NCBI GenBank assembly: GCA_037013495.1
Contig: CM072810.1
Coordinates: 83,808,449 to 83,872,448, forward strand
Reading direction: 5' to 3'
Origin: Hippophae tibetana
Lineage: Eukaryota; Streptophyta; Magnoliopsida; Rosales; Elaeagnaceae
DNA length: 64,000 nt
Notes under the pieces: generated by a model
What the model was told of the DNA's origin: nothing
Seen by the model: the letters and a program-made list of their open reading frames with translations, nothing else
The model's database searches: none
In this document: piece by piece, positions 33,949 through 44,500 of the stretch
Position numbering within the stretch: position 1 is the stretch's first letter
How the letters are laid out: each line of letters opens with the position of its first letter
Program-made: the position numbers and the translations under genes

Positions 33949-36900
33949 CTATTCAAGATCATCAAAATCTTCTCCTGATTCTTCTTGCGATGATATAATT
34001 TGAACCATGTGTTCTGCCCATTCCTCTCGTAAATCATCAAAAATTTGCTGGTCGTAACCCGTCTTGTTCCAACCAAAGAACTACATGTATTCAAAATCAA
34101 AATAAGAATATGATTTCATTTATTTACAAAAACAAACTCAAATATGTTAAAACTTGTATGTATATGGGTAAAATATATTACCACATCATCAATTGGAATT
34201 TTGATATTTGTGATGATTTCACTCATAAACTTCATGACATAATAACCACACATGACTCCATTATTTTGTTGTGGAACCTACAAAAAAAAGTGCATGTATA
34301 CATGAATTTTCATATTCGAACATCCTTATTATTTAATTGTAAAATTAATAAAATTATTAATGTTGAATTGTACATACCATAACTTTTGTCCATATAAGCT
34401 TATGAGATTTTTTAAGGACAATGCCCCTAAACTTGTTCCACAACTTCCATGCCCTATCAAGGTATAAAACGATTAGTTTTTATTAAATATTACAAAAAAT
34501 AATAAAAAAACTAATATGTAACTAAATATAACTCTTACATTTCAACAACTGCTTTTGTATCTTTACTCAGTTCTATGGAAGCTGAGTCACAGTACCAAGC
34601 ATAATTATTGAACATATCAATGATTACCAACATCCAATGATCTCGGCCTTGTTCAAACCTTAATGGCCAAGGGATTATCAACTTTTGATTTCTGCTAAGC
34701 GTTAATGCTCTATCACATAATTGTTTAGCTCTGATGCTAACATCCTTCTCTTGATATTGATTGACATATGAAGAATCATAGAACATTGCTAAATGTGATG
34801 AGTGATTATGTTGAAGTCGATAATAGCAAGCCCTATATATGTATATATATAATTAGATAATATAAATATAATTATATATGTTCTGCATAAATAAAAGAAA
34901 ACTAACTAGATTGAGGACTCACCTTGTCCACACTTGAATTATACTTAAATCAATCATTTGATATTCAAATATTTGCAACAAGCACTCGATCGATATATAA
35001 GTTTGGCCGATGTCTACACCAGAAATTTCAATAGGAAATGGCACAGTCCATCCATCATTTATGCTAGATGCCCTCCCAACAATAGTCATCAAACTGCCAA
35101 GATTTCTACTGAACTGTAACGCATAAGTATGACTATACTTTTTCCAAGGCTTCTTCTTGAATGACTTGGTGCACGATGATTGGCCACTAGTCATAGATTT
35201 AGCACGAGATACTTGCTTGGTATCTCTTAAATGTGCCGCATTTAAGAGTTATGGTATAATAGACTACCAAAAAAGTATCATATATGTATTTTTAGTAACA
35301 ATATAAGATCACATTAAATAATAGTAGTAAACAAGTGTTATTTTTTAAGTTAAAAAATAGTACCATGTCAAAATTTAGAACAACTTGAATCGACGGCCAA
35401 GCCACATACTGTCCAACTGCCTCTTGGACTGTGGTAGCATCAGAAGGCACAGGTAGTGGACAATCATGAAACAATGATTGATCAATTACTATTCGCCAAT
35501 GATTAGGCAAATATTGATTATGAATCATCCGATCATCGCTCAATTGTTGTACCGTTCCAATAGCAACATAGTCCGTTGACGAAGGATGTTTCAACAAACA
35601 TTTCATATTCTATAAAAAATTTAAGTGTTATATATAAAAAATAAAACATATAATAAGAATTTAAAAATTAAAATCTTACCACATATGATTCATCAAATAG
35701 AGGAGGACTCTTATGTGGGGTAGCTATTGGATGTACATTCTCACCGATATGTTCATCTTGGCTTGATTTATGGTAAGAATGTGCAGATTGCATTGGAGAA
35801 AATGAACCACTACTTGATTGCATGTGCATTCCTGGCATATAATGAGGACCAATAGGATGGCTATATCCTATACTGGATGTAGTTTGAGTACAATGAGATT
35901 GTGTGGATGGCATGCCTGGCATGGATGGTGGCATGCTTGGCATGGATTGTGGCATGCCTGGAATGTAAGGTGGTATGCCTGGCATGGATGGTTGCATGCT
36001 TGGCCAATATGGCATGCCCTGGTTGTAGCATGATGCCATGGCTGACAGTTGTGGTGATTGATGTTCTTTTAGAGTGGCAATCTCACTCCTTTTTTTATCC
36101 TCCTTTTTTTTATAACAAGGATCGATCTTCAATAAGTTTAAATGCATCCTGTAACATTATTAAATATATATTAAGTTATAAATCATCATTAATAGTTAAA
36201 TAAAAGATGAAACAATGAACATCACTTACTCTATGTACGGTTGTGCCTCGTTATTATTTACCAAATTGATTCGGTGTGCTTTTTCCCATCGAGTGCGATC
36301 AATAAATAATTTCTTACTTCCACCAAGCATAGGGTTACCTACTTGGATCATGTGACGTTCTAAGAATAACTTGTGCGTAGGATTCCCAATTTCAGTGCAA
36401 CCACTAAAGTTTTCAGAACAAAACTCAATGGCCTCTTCAGCAATGTAGCATTCCACCATGCATCCTTCAGGACTATATCTATTATTTACATATCCTTTAA
36501 GGACTTGCATATATCTATCAAAAGGATACATCCACCTTAAGTAAGTAGGACCACATAATTGAACCTCTCGAACTAAATGAACACATAAGTGAATCATTAT
36601 ATCGAAGAAAGAAGGAGGAAAATATTTTTCAATTAGACACAAAGTTTCTACAATTTCTTTCTGTAAAGAATTTAACTCGCCAATTGATATAGATTTCTTG
36701 CATATTGTATTGAAGAATGAACAAAGCTGAATTATTGATATTCGAACATGTTTTGGAAGAATTGATCTAATAGCAACTGGTAATAACTGTTGCATTAAGA
36801 TATGATAGTCATGTGATTTCAATCCATACAGTCTCTTATCGATGATAGACACAAAATTTCGTAAGTTGGATGAGTAACCATCAGGAACTTTCACACCTTC

Positions 36901-38773
36901 CAAACATTTACAAAACACATCCTTCTCTTTTGTTGACATTTTATATGATGCTGGTGGCAAGTATGTTCGATTCTTATCATTTTCCACCCTTGGTTCCAAT
37001 TCAGGTCGTATGCCTAGTTTCTTTAAATCCAATCTTGCTTTAATGCCATCCTTTGTTTTTCCAGGTATATTAAGTAAAGTGCGAATCAAGCTTTCATATA
37101 CATTCTTCTCAATGTGCATGACATCTAAGATGTGACGAATGTGTAGGTCTTTCCAATAAGGCAATTCCCAAAATATTGATTTTTTTTCCAACAACCATTC
37201 GGTTCAAAATCTTTTTCATTTTCACCAATTTCATTAGTTGACCTCCTTCGTTTCCCAGACTTGGTGAGTTTTTTTTCATCTTTCCATATTGTTTGAATGT
37301 CATCCCATTCAATTTCCTTAATATCTCAATACCTCGCAAAGGTCGAGTTGCATGATCATGATCTTCTTCACCATCGAACAGTTTCTTTTGGTATCTAAAC
37401 TTGTGTCCAGATGGCAAAAATCTCCTATGTCTTTTATAAGACATCTTTCGTCCGTGAACAAGATACTTTGCAGAAGTTCCATCACTACATATAGGACATC
37501 CCTTGTAACCTTTTGTTGCATGTCCTGATAAGTTTCCATAGGCAGGAAAATCATTAATTGTCCATAAAAGGACCCCCTTCAAGTTAAAGTATTCTTCTTT
37601 ATATGCATCGTAAAAATTTACACCATCATTCCACAACGTCTTTAAATCATCTATCAGAGGCTGCAAATATACATCAATATCAACACCGGGTTGTTTCGGT
37701 CCTGAGATCAATAATGTTAACATCATGAATTTTCTTTTCATACACAACCAGGGAGGAAGGTTGTATGTTACCATAATTACTGGCCAACAACTATATCTAC
37801 TACTGAGGGAACTATGTGGATTAATTCCATCAGCAGCAATGGCAAGACGCAGATTGCGCGGATCAGATGAAAATTGAGGAGATAAATTATCTACTACTTT
37901 CCAATTTGGAGAATCACAAGGATGACGTAGCACCCCATCATCAGATCGATTATCTGAATGCCAAGTCAACATCTTTGATGTATATTTACTATTGAACAAC
38001 CTTTGAAAGCGAGGGATCAGAAGAAAGTACCAAAGAACCTTTGCAGGCACGCCTTTCTTATGTGTTGTACTCTCATTTGTACCATGCTTCCATCTCGATT
38101 CTTTACACATAGGACAATCATGTAATGTCTCATATTCTTTTCTATAAAGAATGCAATCATTAGGACAAGCGTGAATCTTATGATATTCCATGCCAAATCG
38201 ACTAAGAGATTTCTTCACTTCATACATTGAATATGACAATTCAATACCCTCAGGAAACATATCGACTAGTAGATTTAGTAATTCTGTGAATCCCTTGTCA
38301 GAAAAACCATGTTTTGCCTTGACATTGTACAAATGAACCAATCCTGACATCTTAGTGTATTTTTTGCATTTTGGATACAACGGTTTTTCGGCATCTTCTA
38401 TAAGTTTATTAAAGGTTTCGGGATCATCCTCGCGTAATTCATCTTCAACACCACGAAACATATTTTCTGTCTGTACATTATGATAAGATGTATGTAATCC
38501 ACCCACATTCTTATTATACTTTTCCCCATGAGTATTATCAATATTTTCTCCATGATAATACCAACATTTATAGCTCAATAGAATACCATTACGGATAAGG
38601 TGATACTTAACCTCATCAAATTCATGAAATCGCTCATTTTTACATTTAACGCATGGGCATCGAATCATACTACTTCCAGTATTACTAGTTCTACAAGCAA
38701 ATTCTATGAAACTTTCAACTCCAGAAATATAGTCTTGCTCAATTCTACACTTTGACATCCAAGATTTGTCCAT
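33949..38773 (-). pseudogene. Fused CACTA transposase (TNP2/DUF4218) and C48 protease gene
   Basis: Exon 1 (38,773-36,230) starts MDKSWMSKCRIEQDYISGV, the transposase-associated domain (zinc-type pattern CPCVKC), then TNP2 with WHSDNRSDDGVLRHP and later LHIRHILDVMHIEKN, and most of DUF4218 (KSHDYHILMQQLLP). Its GTAAGT donor joins exon 2 (36,148-35,680) in frame: PYIE then MHLNLLKIDP. There the DUF4218 reading jumps into the Met/Pro-rich linker of the second CACTA gene. Further exons are 35,609-35,364, about 35,230-34,923, 34,832-34,539, 34,453-34,378, 34,277-34,182 and 34,080-33,949, with GT-AG borders. They encode a C48 domain with the DHW histidine, WYCDSA aspartate, VPQQ glutamine and MCGYY cysteine. 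Two one-base frameshifts break the transposase, near 37,320 and in a run of eight A (37,180-37,187). The En/Spm and DUF4216 parts seen at 18.3-20.1 kb are deleted. Confidence 0.82.
35860..36030 (-). repeat. Met/Pro/Ser-Gly peptide repeats in the CACTA gene
   Basis: The coding strand repeats a ~24-bp unit (GGCATGCC plus CATGG variants) giving PSMPGM-type peptides: MQPSMPGIPPYIPGMPQSMP followed by SMPPSMPGMP. The decayed copy at 17.8-17.9 kb has fewer units, so the number varies between relatives. It is a flexible, low-complexity linker. Confidence 0.85.
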
Positions 38774-39825
38774 TTTCTATTAATGACATTAATTAAACAT
38801 ATATATTACTTAATTATGTATTATTATATATAAATTTCCTAATTATTAGAATATATATAAAAACATACATAATGCAAAACAATTATCATTTTAATCATTT
38901 TACAAAACCATTTATATACAAATTAAAAAATAAGCAACATGTTTCATGAATATATATATAAAAACCAATCACGCGGTTGATTCTAATTTCTAAGCATGTT
39001 ACTATATCATAATTAAAAAGTAATATTAATTATATGTATAAATAAATTTATCCACGCAAACCCACACAACATTTTAGATATTATTGAATACATACAATAA
39101 GTCAAACATTATTATTACAAGCAAACTAAAAAACATAACTAAATCAAAAATTTATACAAAATATAAAACAAATTGATCGAATAATAAGCTAGCTGCATTC
39201 TGCATAAATTAAGTCAAACATATTTTTTAGGTGTTGTCCATTTTTGGCTATCCATACATTTTCACAAAGAAACTGCCCAATATTGAGCATGTTGCAAATA
39301 TTTAGTTGACGAGATCTTAGGTTTTTAAAAGGTAATAAAAATTCGCAATTTGAGAGGTTGTTCTTAATTAACGAATTACAATTACACGCTGATAAAATTA
39401 GCACAGATTGAGATTGATTTTGGCTAAGTACCTAAATCAATAACAGAAAATGGGTATAAACAAATTTTAATATTTTGCTAAAAAAAAAGAAGAACTGACA
39501 GATAATGTGAGAAGAGAAATATAACTTACAAAATGACTTTACAAATGGTGGTCGGAGGTGGCCGGAAATGTAGAACGAAGGTGGCGCACGGTTAAGATTT
39601 TGGGAGAAAATAGTTCTGAGTGAGGAAGAAAACTGGAATCTGTGTACAAAATGTGCCTAGTGGGAATATATTAGGTGGATACCGTCGGTTGACGTGGATA
39701 ACCGACGCTACGTCACGTGGATAGCGTCGGTTTACGTGGATAACCGATTTTAAATTAATTATAAATCGGTTTTTGGAAAAAACAGACTTTACATAACGAC
39801 TTATATACCCCTTTTTGTAGTAGTG
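38774..39825 (-). other. 5' region of the CACTA gene
   Basis: Between the transposase start and the right terminal repeat there is about 1 kb of AT-rich DNA. A minus-strand frame at 39,189-39,404 (71 residues) matches nothing I recognise. The last 150 bp carry the GTCGGTT-type subterminal motifs. A promoter for the transposase gene should lie here, but no TATA box could be chosen among many AT runs. Confidence 0.5.
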
Positions 39826-40520
39826 TTAGCTCTATTGTTTATAAATTAAACCACAGATTCCAAATATTTAAGAAAATATTAATAATACCAATAGAAATGG
39901 GTTCATCTATTACTAAGAATTATCACCCTTTCCCTCCTTTACGAGGAAACCACGTAAATGTTATATTAAAATTAACTTTTGACTCAGCTATTTATAATCA
40001 AAATATTAGTTCTGCAATTATCATTAGGGACTTTGATGGACATTTATTTGGATGGTGAAATAAATTGTTTTTGGGTGATTATGTAGAGGAAGGAGAAACT
40101 AATACTTTATTGTTTGCTTTCTAGCTGGTTTTACAATTGAATTACAAATCTGCTTATGTGTGTGTAAGGTTTATGATTTGCCTTCCAGATGTCTTTAAAT
40201 TGAATTACAAATCTACGTATGTAGAAGGTTTATTACTTACTTTCCAAATAGCTTTGTAATTGAATTACAAACTTACTTATATGAAATGAGATAACCAGAA
40301 TGTTATTAAGGTGGTAATGCATGATGATTTCTCCATTTCCTGGGAGGCTCAGAATATCATTAATCGGGCCAAATTCTTCTGACCAATTTTTAACATTTTA
40401 TCTATTTCTTGGATTTTCAAAAACTTAAATAAAATAACGTATAGTTTAGCTTCTTAGTCATTGTTATTATTTGTAACGAATCTTAATATTAATATATGTA
40501 GTTTCTTTTTGAGCCCAAAA
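39826..40520 (+). pseudogene. LINE 3' tail with RNase H-like domain
   Basis: It starts directly at the CACTA edge. Plus-strand reading gives IKINFDSAIYNQNISSAIII, RDFDGHLFGW, VIKVVMHDDFSISWEAQNI and FNILSISWI, the RNase H-type domain that ends plant L1 ORF2. About 100 bp at its start (TAAATTAAACCACAGATTCC onward) repeats the end of the LINE at 24.68-24.78 kb, so this is a different LINE copy. Stops interrupt the frame. Confidence 0.75.
40130..40290 (+). repeat. Triplicated ~62-bp unit in the LINE RNase H region
   Basis: ATTGAATTACAAA recurs at 40,136, 40,199 and 40,259, each with related flanking sequence (CTTATGTG.., CGTATGTAG.., CTTATATG). The encoded reading repeats a LNYKS-YV-type peptide. 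It is a local tandem expansion. Confidence 0.85.
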
Positions 40521-41019
40521 AAATCAAATTAGATTATTTGATTTGCCTTTTGTTAGAAAGAAAGAAAGAAAAAAAAGGAAAAAAAGAAAAGAAAAAAAGT
40601 TGGAGAGGAATTTGGGGACCTTTTCCATTGGCTTGTATATTTCTCAATTATAATAGTAATATATTTTGAATAGTTATATTGATATAATAAAAAATATAAT
40701 AATTTATTAATGTTAATTTTATCAAATATTAATAACCAATAATATAAATAAAACAAAATTTTCGTATAACTTTGTGATGTTTATGAAAAATAGTTAGGTT
40801 GATACATCTGAAGATACAAATTTAAGTATTATTTTAAATATTGATATAAATTTATTCTTTATATGTACATATCGGATAATAACTTTATACCTTAAGTGGA
40901 GTTATAAAGAAATATTTTTGATAAATGAATACAAAATTATATTATATAACTAATAATTTAAAATAATATAGATAAATCATTTAAAAAAAACAAAACAAAA
41001 ATAGTCGTAGCATTTGGCC

Positions 41020-41111
<92 letters not shown>

Positions 41112-41237
41112 GTTATTAAAAAAAGAGCGAAATAACTATCAAGAACATACCCTTCCGTCAAAATCACCGATCAGCAATTAGCTTGGTCAAAATCTAATAA
41201 ACTTTGCTTTAATTGAAAAGCTACGAATTCAATTGCC
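40521..41237 (+). promoter_or_regulatory. Upstream region of the Rab7 gene
   Basis: About 700 bp between the LINE tail and the Rab7 start. It contains a purine-rich GAAA tract (40,556-40,605), AT-rich DNA and an 84-bp alternating AT run at 41,024-41,107, only about 130 bp before the start codon. The 5' UTR and promoter of the host gene must lie here or be split by a further upstream intron. No convincing TATA box or transcription start can be fixed. Confidence 0.5.
41024..41107. repeat. AT microsatellite in the Rab7 upstream region
   Basis: An uninterrupted alternating AT tract of about 84 bp. It is followed within 55 bp by GGTTAT-like AT-rich sequence and then the probable 5' leader. Length polymorphism is likely. 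Confidence 0.97.
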
Positions 41238-41461
41238 ATGTCAGTTCGTAGGCGAACGTTACTCAAGGTCATCGTTCTCGGCGACAGTGGGTACGTTGTA
41301 TTTGTTTTTATTGTTTTGTGTATAGGTTTTTTTTTTTTTAATATTTATACTAGCCTGCGAAATCAATTTCTTTAATGACTATCTATAATAAATTATACTG
41401 TTTCTCTTTATTTAGGGTTGGCAAGACGTCGTTGATGAATCAGTATCCTTTTCCTTCTTCA

Positions 41462-41526
<65 letters not shown>

Positions 41527-44500
41527 GCTAATTTTAACTTCTTCTACAGTTATTAATGAATCTGCTATACGTTTTTTGGTGGTTCTTTGACTAAATTTGT
41601 TAGATACGTGCATAAGAAGTTCAGCCAGCAGTATAAAGCTACGATCGGTGCTGACTTTGTGACCAAAGAGCTCCAAATCGACGACCGACTCGTCACTCTG
41701 CAAGTGGGTTTTATAGTTCAAGCATGGCTTAAAGTTGTATTTGTGAGGATAGGGAAATTTCGATTCTAATGCTTATTGTGGTCTAATTGGTAGATTTGGG
41801 ATACTGCTGGGCAAGAGAGATTTCAGAGTCTTGGAGTTGCATTTTACAGAGGGGCTGATTGTTGTGTTCTTGTATATGATGTTAATGTAATGCGATCTTT
41901 TGACACTCTTGATAATTGGCATGAAGAGTTTCTTAAGCAGGTTCTTCTCTGTTCCTTTTGTTTTAATTGCTTTCTGTGTGACCTGGATTCTAGCTTGTTT
42001 TATTATTATTTTTCTTGCTTTTTCTTTGCTGCATGTTAATTACTTAATTAGGTAGTGAACTAGTGATTGTTCATATTACTATTTTTTCTTTCTTTTTAAT
42101 TGCTATTGCAAAAGCAAATTTAAAATTTAACTTGATAAAATTCAAACTTTATAAAAATAGAAAATTAGCTCCGGCAAGCACCGCCCTTTATTCAAAAACA
42201 ACTTGTCTCAAGTAAAATGTTACCGTAAGGTGTTTGCGCTTCCATGAGATTTTCCTCCTTTTTTCAGTTTTTTCCCCCCCAACTATTTGAATTGATGCTA
42301 TTAACTGTTGAATTCCAACTTTCCCCTCTTTTCTTTTCTCTTCATTTTTATGCCTTTTCAATTTACATCTTGTGTTAAAATTTGCCTCTTCCACATAGTT
42401 TCTTCATTAATCTCAGCTGTTGATTTGATTATTATAATTTTGATTTCCTTTTTTTCTTTTTTGGTGCTATGCCATAGTTTTGCCTTTTTAGTTATTGAAT
42501 ACATGACAAAGTAATTGAGATATAATTAAAGGTGTTAAATGAACTGGAATAGTTTAGCTTGCTCAAGCTTAGTTCATCTTAAGTGAACTGAATTCAGTTC
42601 ATTTATATGTAAGTTGAGTTGTGCAGCTCATTTAATTTATTTTATATTTTATTGAACTCATTCAAATTATTTAAATTTTTGGGCATATTTAATAACCATT
42701 TTAATTTCTAATTATTAATTCTTGAGTTTTACAATTAAATTTTTAATTTCAAAATATTTTGAAAAAAAAAATAATAGTTATTGATAACTAATCTCTAGTT
42801 TTAATTTTAAAAAGTAAATTGAAAATTGGATATTGCTTGTTTGATAACTAATTCCTCATTTTAAATTTTTAACCTTTTTAGTTGAATTGGGTTGGGCTCG
42901 AATCAACATAACTTTTTATAAACAACGTGAAATCACAAACTATAAAAGTTTTTAGAACTAGATTTCTAGAAATTTCTAATGGTATATGTTTGGATATCTG
43001 GACCGGCCCGATGCCCAACCTATGCAAACCGCCTAAGGTAAGTCACCAACTCGAGATGGAAGGTGAAGCACCCTAGATGTCCTACCCGTAGGACAGCATG
43101 AGCCAACGATTAGCCCGAGTTGAGGTCGAATTCGACCCCTGATATGTTATACTTGATGTCAATTTTATCCACCTGACATGTAAATATGTGTACTCATTAT
43201 GTAATTGATGCCTGTATGAGTAATGTTCTATAAATACATGGATTTCCTATTAGATCCACACATTCTGTCAATCAGCTTAACTTCTCTCTATAAGACGGAT
43301 CAATCCCAAACGTTTTGGCTTCCACCGTCGGGCCTAGATTTTTAGGTCGAGCTTAAGTTTTTGTTCCCGTACTTCTTGGGGTTTTACTTTGAGTCTTGAG
43401 AGGAGCTTATGAAATCTATCGTGCTTTCTTAAAAAAATTGCACCTAAGTCGTTAGCCATTCTACACACATCAATATGGTGGGAACTCGTGCTGGTAGACG
43501 TTCAAAATTGGCTAACTAGGGAACGAGAGTAGCTCAGGAAGAAACAACACCACCCCTTGATGAGGTTAGGACAAAAGAAAACCTGCACTACTAGGAGATG
43601 GCTTGCCAGCTTCTGGAGCTGAGAAAGGAGCTCGAGGAAACTAAAAGGGAAAATGTGGCGCTACGGTTCAGTCAGGGGGAAGGGTCCTGGACGACCACGC
43701 AGTAGACCCAATTGATAGAAACACAATTACATAGGGACAACCCGAGCCACATCATGCAGAACAAGAGGATGAAAGAAACCACCTTTCTAGCTCGGCGAGA
43801 CCTAGTGAGGAACAATGGGTCTAGGAAAGGAAGAACTGGGAGGTAGATTTTAAGCGTTGGAGGAAGCCCACAAGCAAGACCTAGCCTTGAAGGTAGCTCA
43901 AGAGAAAAACAAGAAGGGTAAAGCCCTTTATGATGTGGACAAAGATTGTGAACAATTGTGTATCTTCCCCTTTTATGATAATATAGAAAATTACGAACCA
44001 CCAGCCAAGTTTAACGCCTCTAAATGCTCTGATTATTTTGGGATGAAGGACTTAGTGACGCACGTACAACACTTCATAACAGCCATGTGTCACGTCCCGC
44101 TCAAAATGTCCCGTAAAATCCAAATAAATGGTGCTTGCGTAAAGGATCTAGACTTTTCTACATGAGAAGTTCTAGAGTGGCCTAGAGATGTCTAGAATAA
44201 GCTAGAGTTGGATGGACTCAACTCAAGCTTTGAAGACCCTAGAATGTTCTAGAGCACGCTGGAGGGTGCTAGAATGAGCTGGAATATTCTAGAACATTCC
44301 GGATGGTTCATGAAGGATGTAGAAGTCGTTGGAAGCTTACGGAACATCCTAGAACTTGCATGAAGGAGCTAGACAAACCTAGAAGACTCTAGAGTTGGCT
44401 AGAAGGTCCTAGAACCTTGTGGCATATTGTACATAAAACTAGAACTCTCTTGTACATTCTAGACTTGGAAGACTCTAGAAAGTGGTGGCATAGTCTTAAG

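Larger units (their letters stand above)
33031..39825 (-). mobile_element. CACTA (En/Spm) transposon with both terminal repeats
   Basis: The left end is CACTACTACAAAAAGGGGTA and the right end is its reverse complement (TACCCCTTTTTGTAGTAGTG). The inverted match extends about 28 bases with one mismatch. Subterminal regions are full of ACCGAC/GTCGGTT motifs on both sides (33,055-33,125 and 39,680-39,775), likely transposase-binding repeats. One long minus-strand gene fills most of the interior. The flanking triplets differ (AAA and TTA), and the flanks belong to different repeats, so no target duplication is visible. The element is 6,795 bp. Confidence 0.93.

Noticed and set aside
24660-40520. 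One LINE split by a 15-kb insertion between 24.8 and 39.8 kb
   Set aside because: About 100 bp is present at both break ends with clear differences, so the two parts come from different LINE copies.
43672-44001. 109-residue minus-strand frame opposite the Tat-type gag
   Set aside because: Shadow of the plus-strand gag reading, ending at neither a domain nor a conserved boundary.
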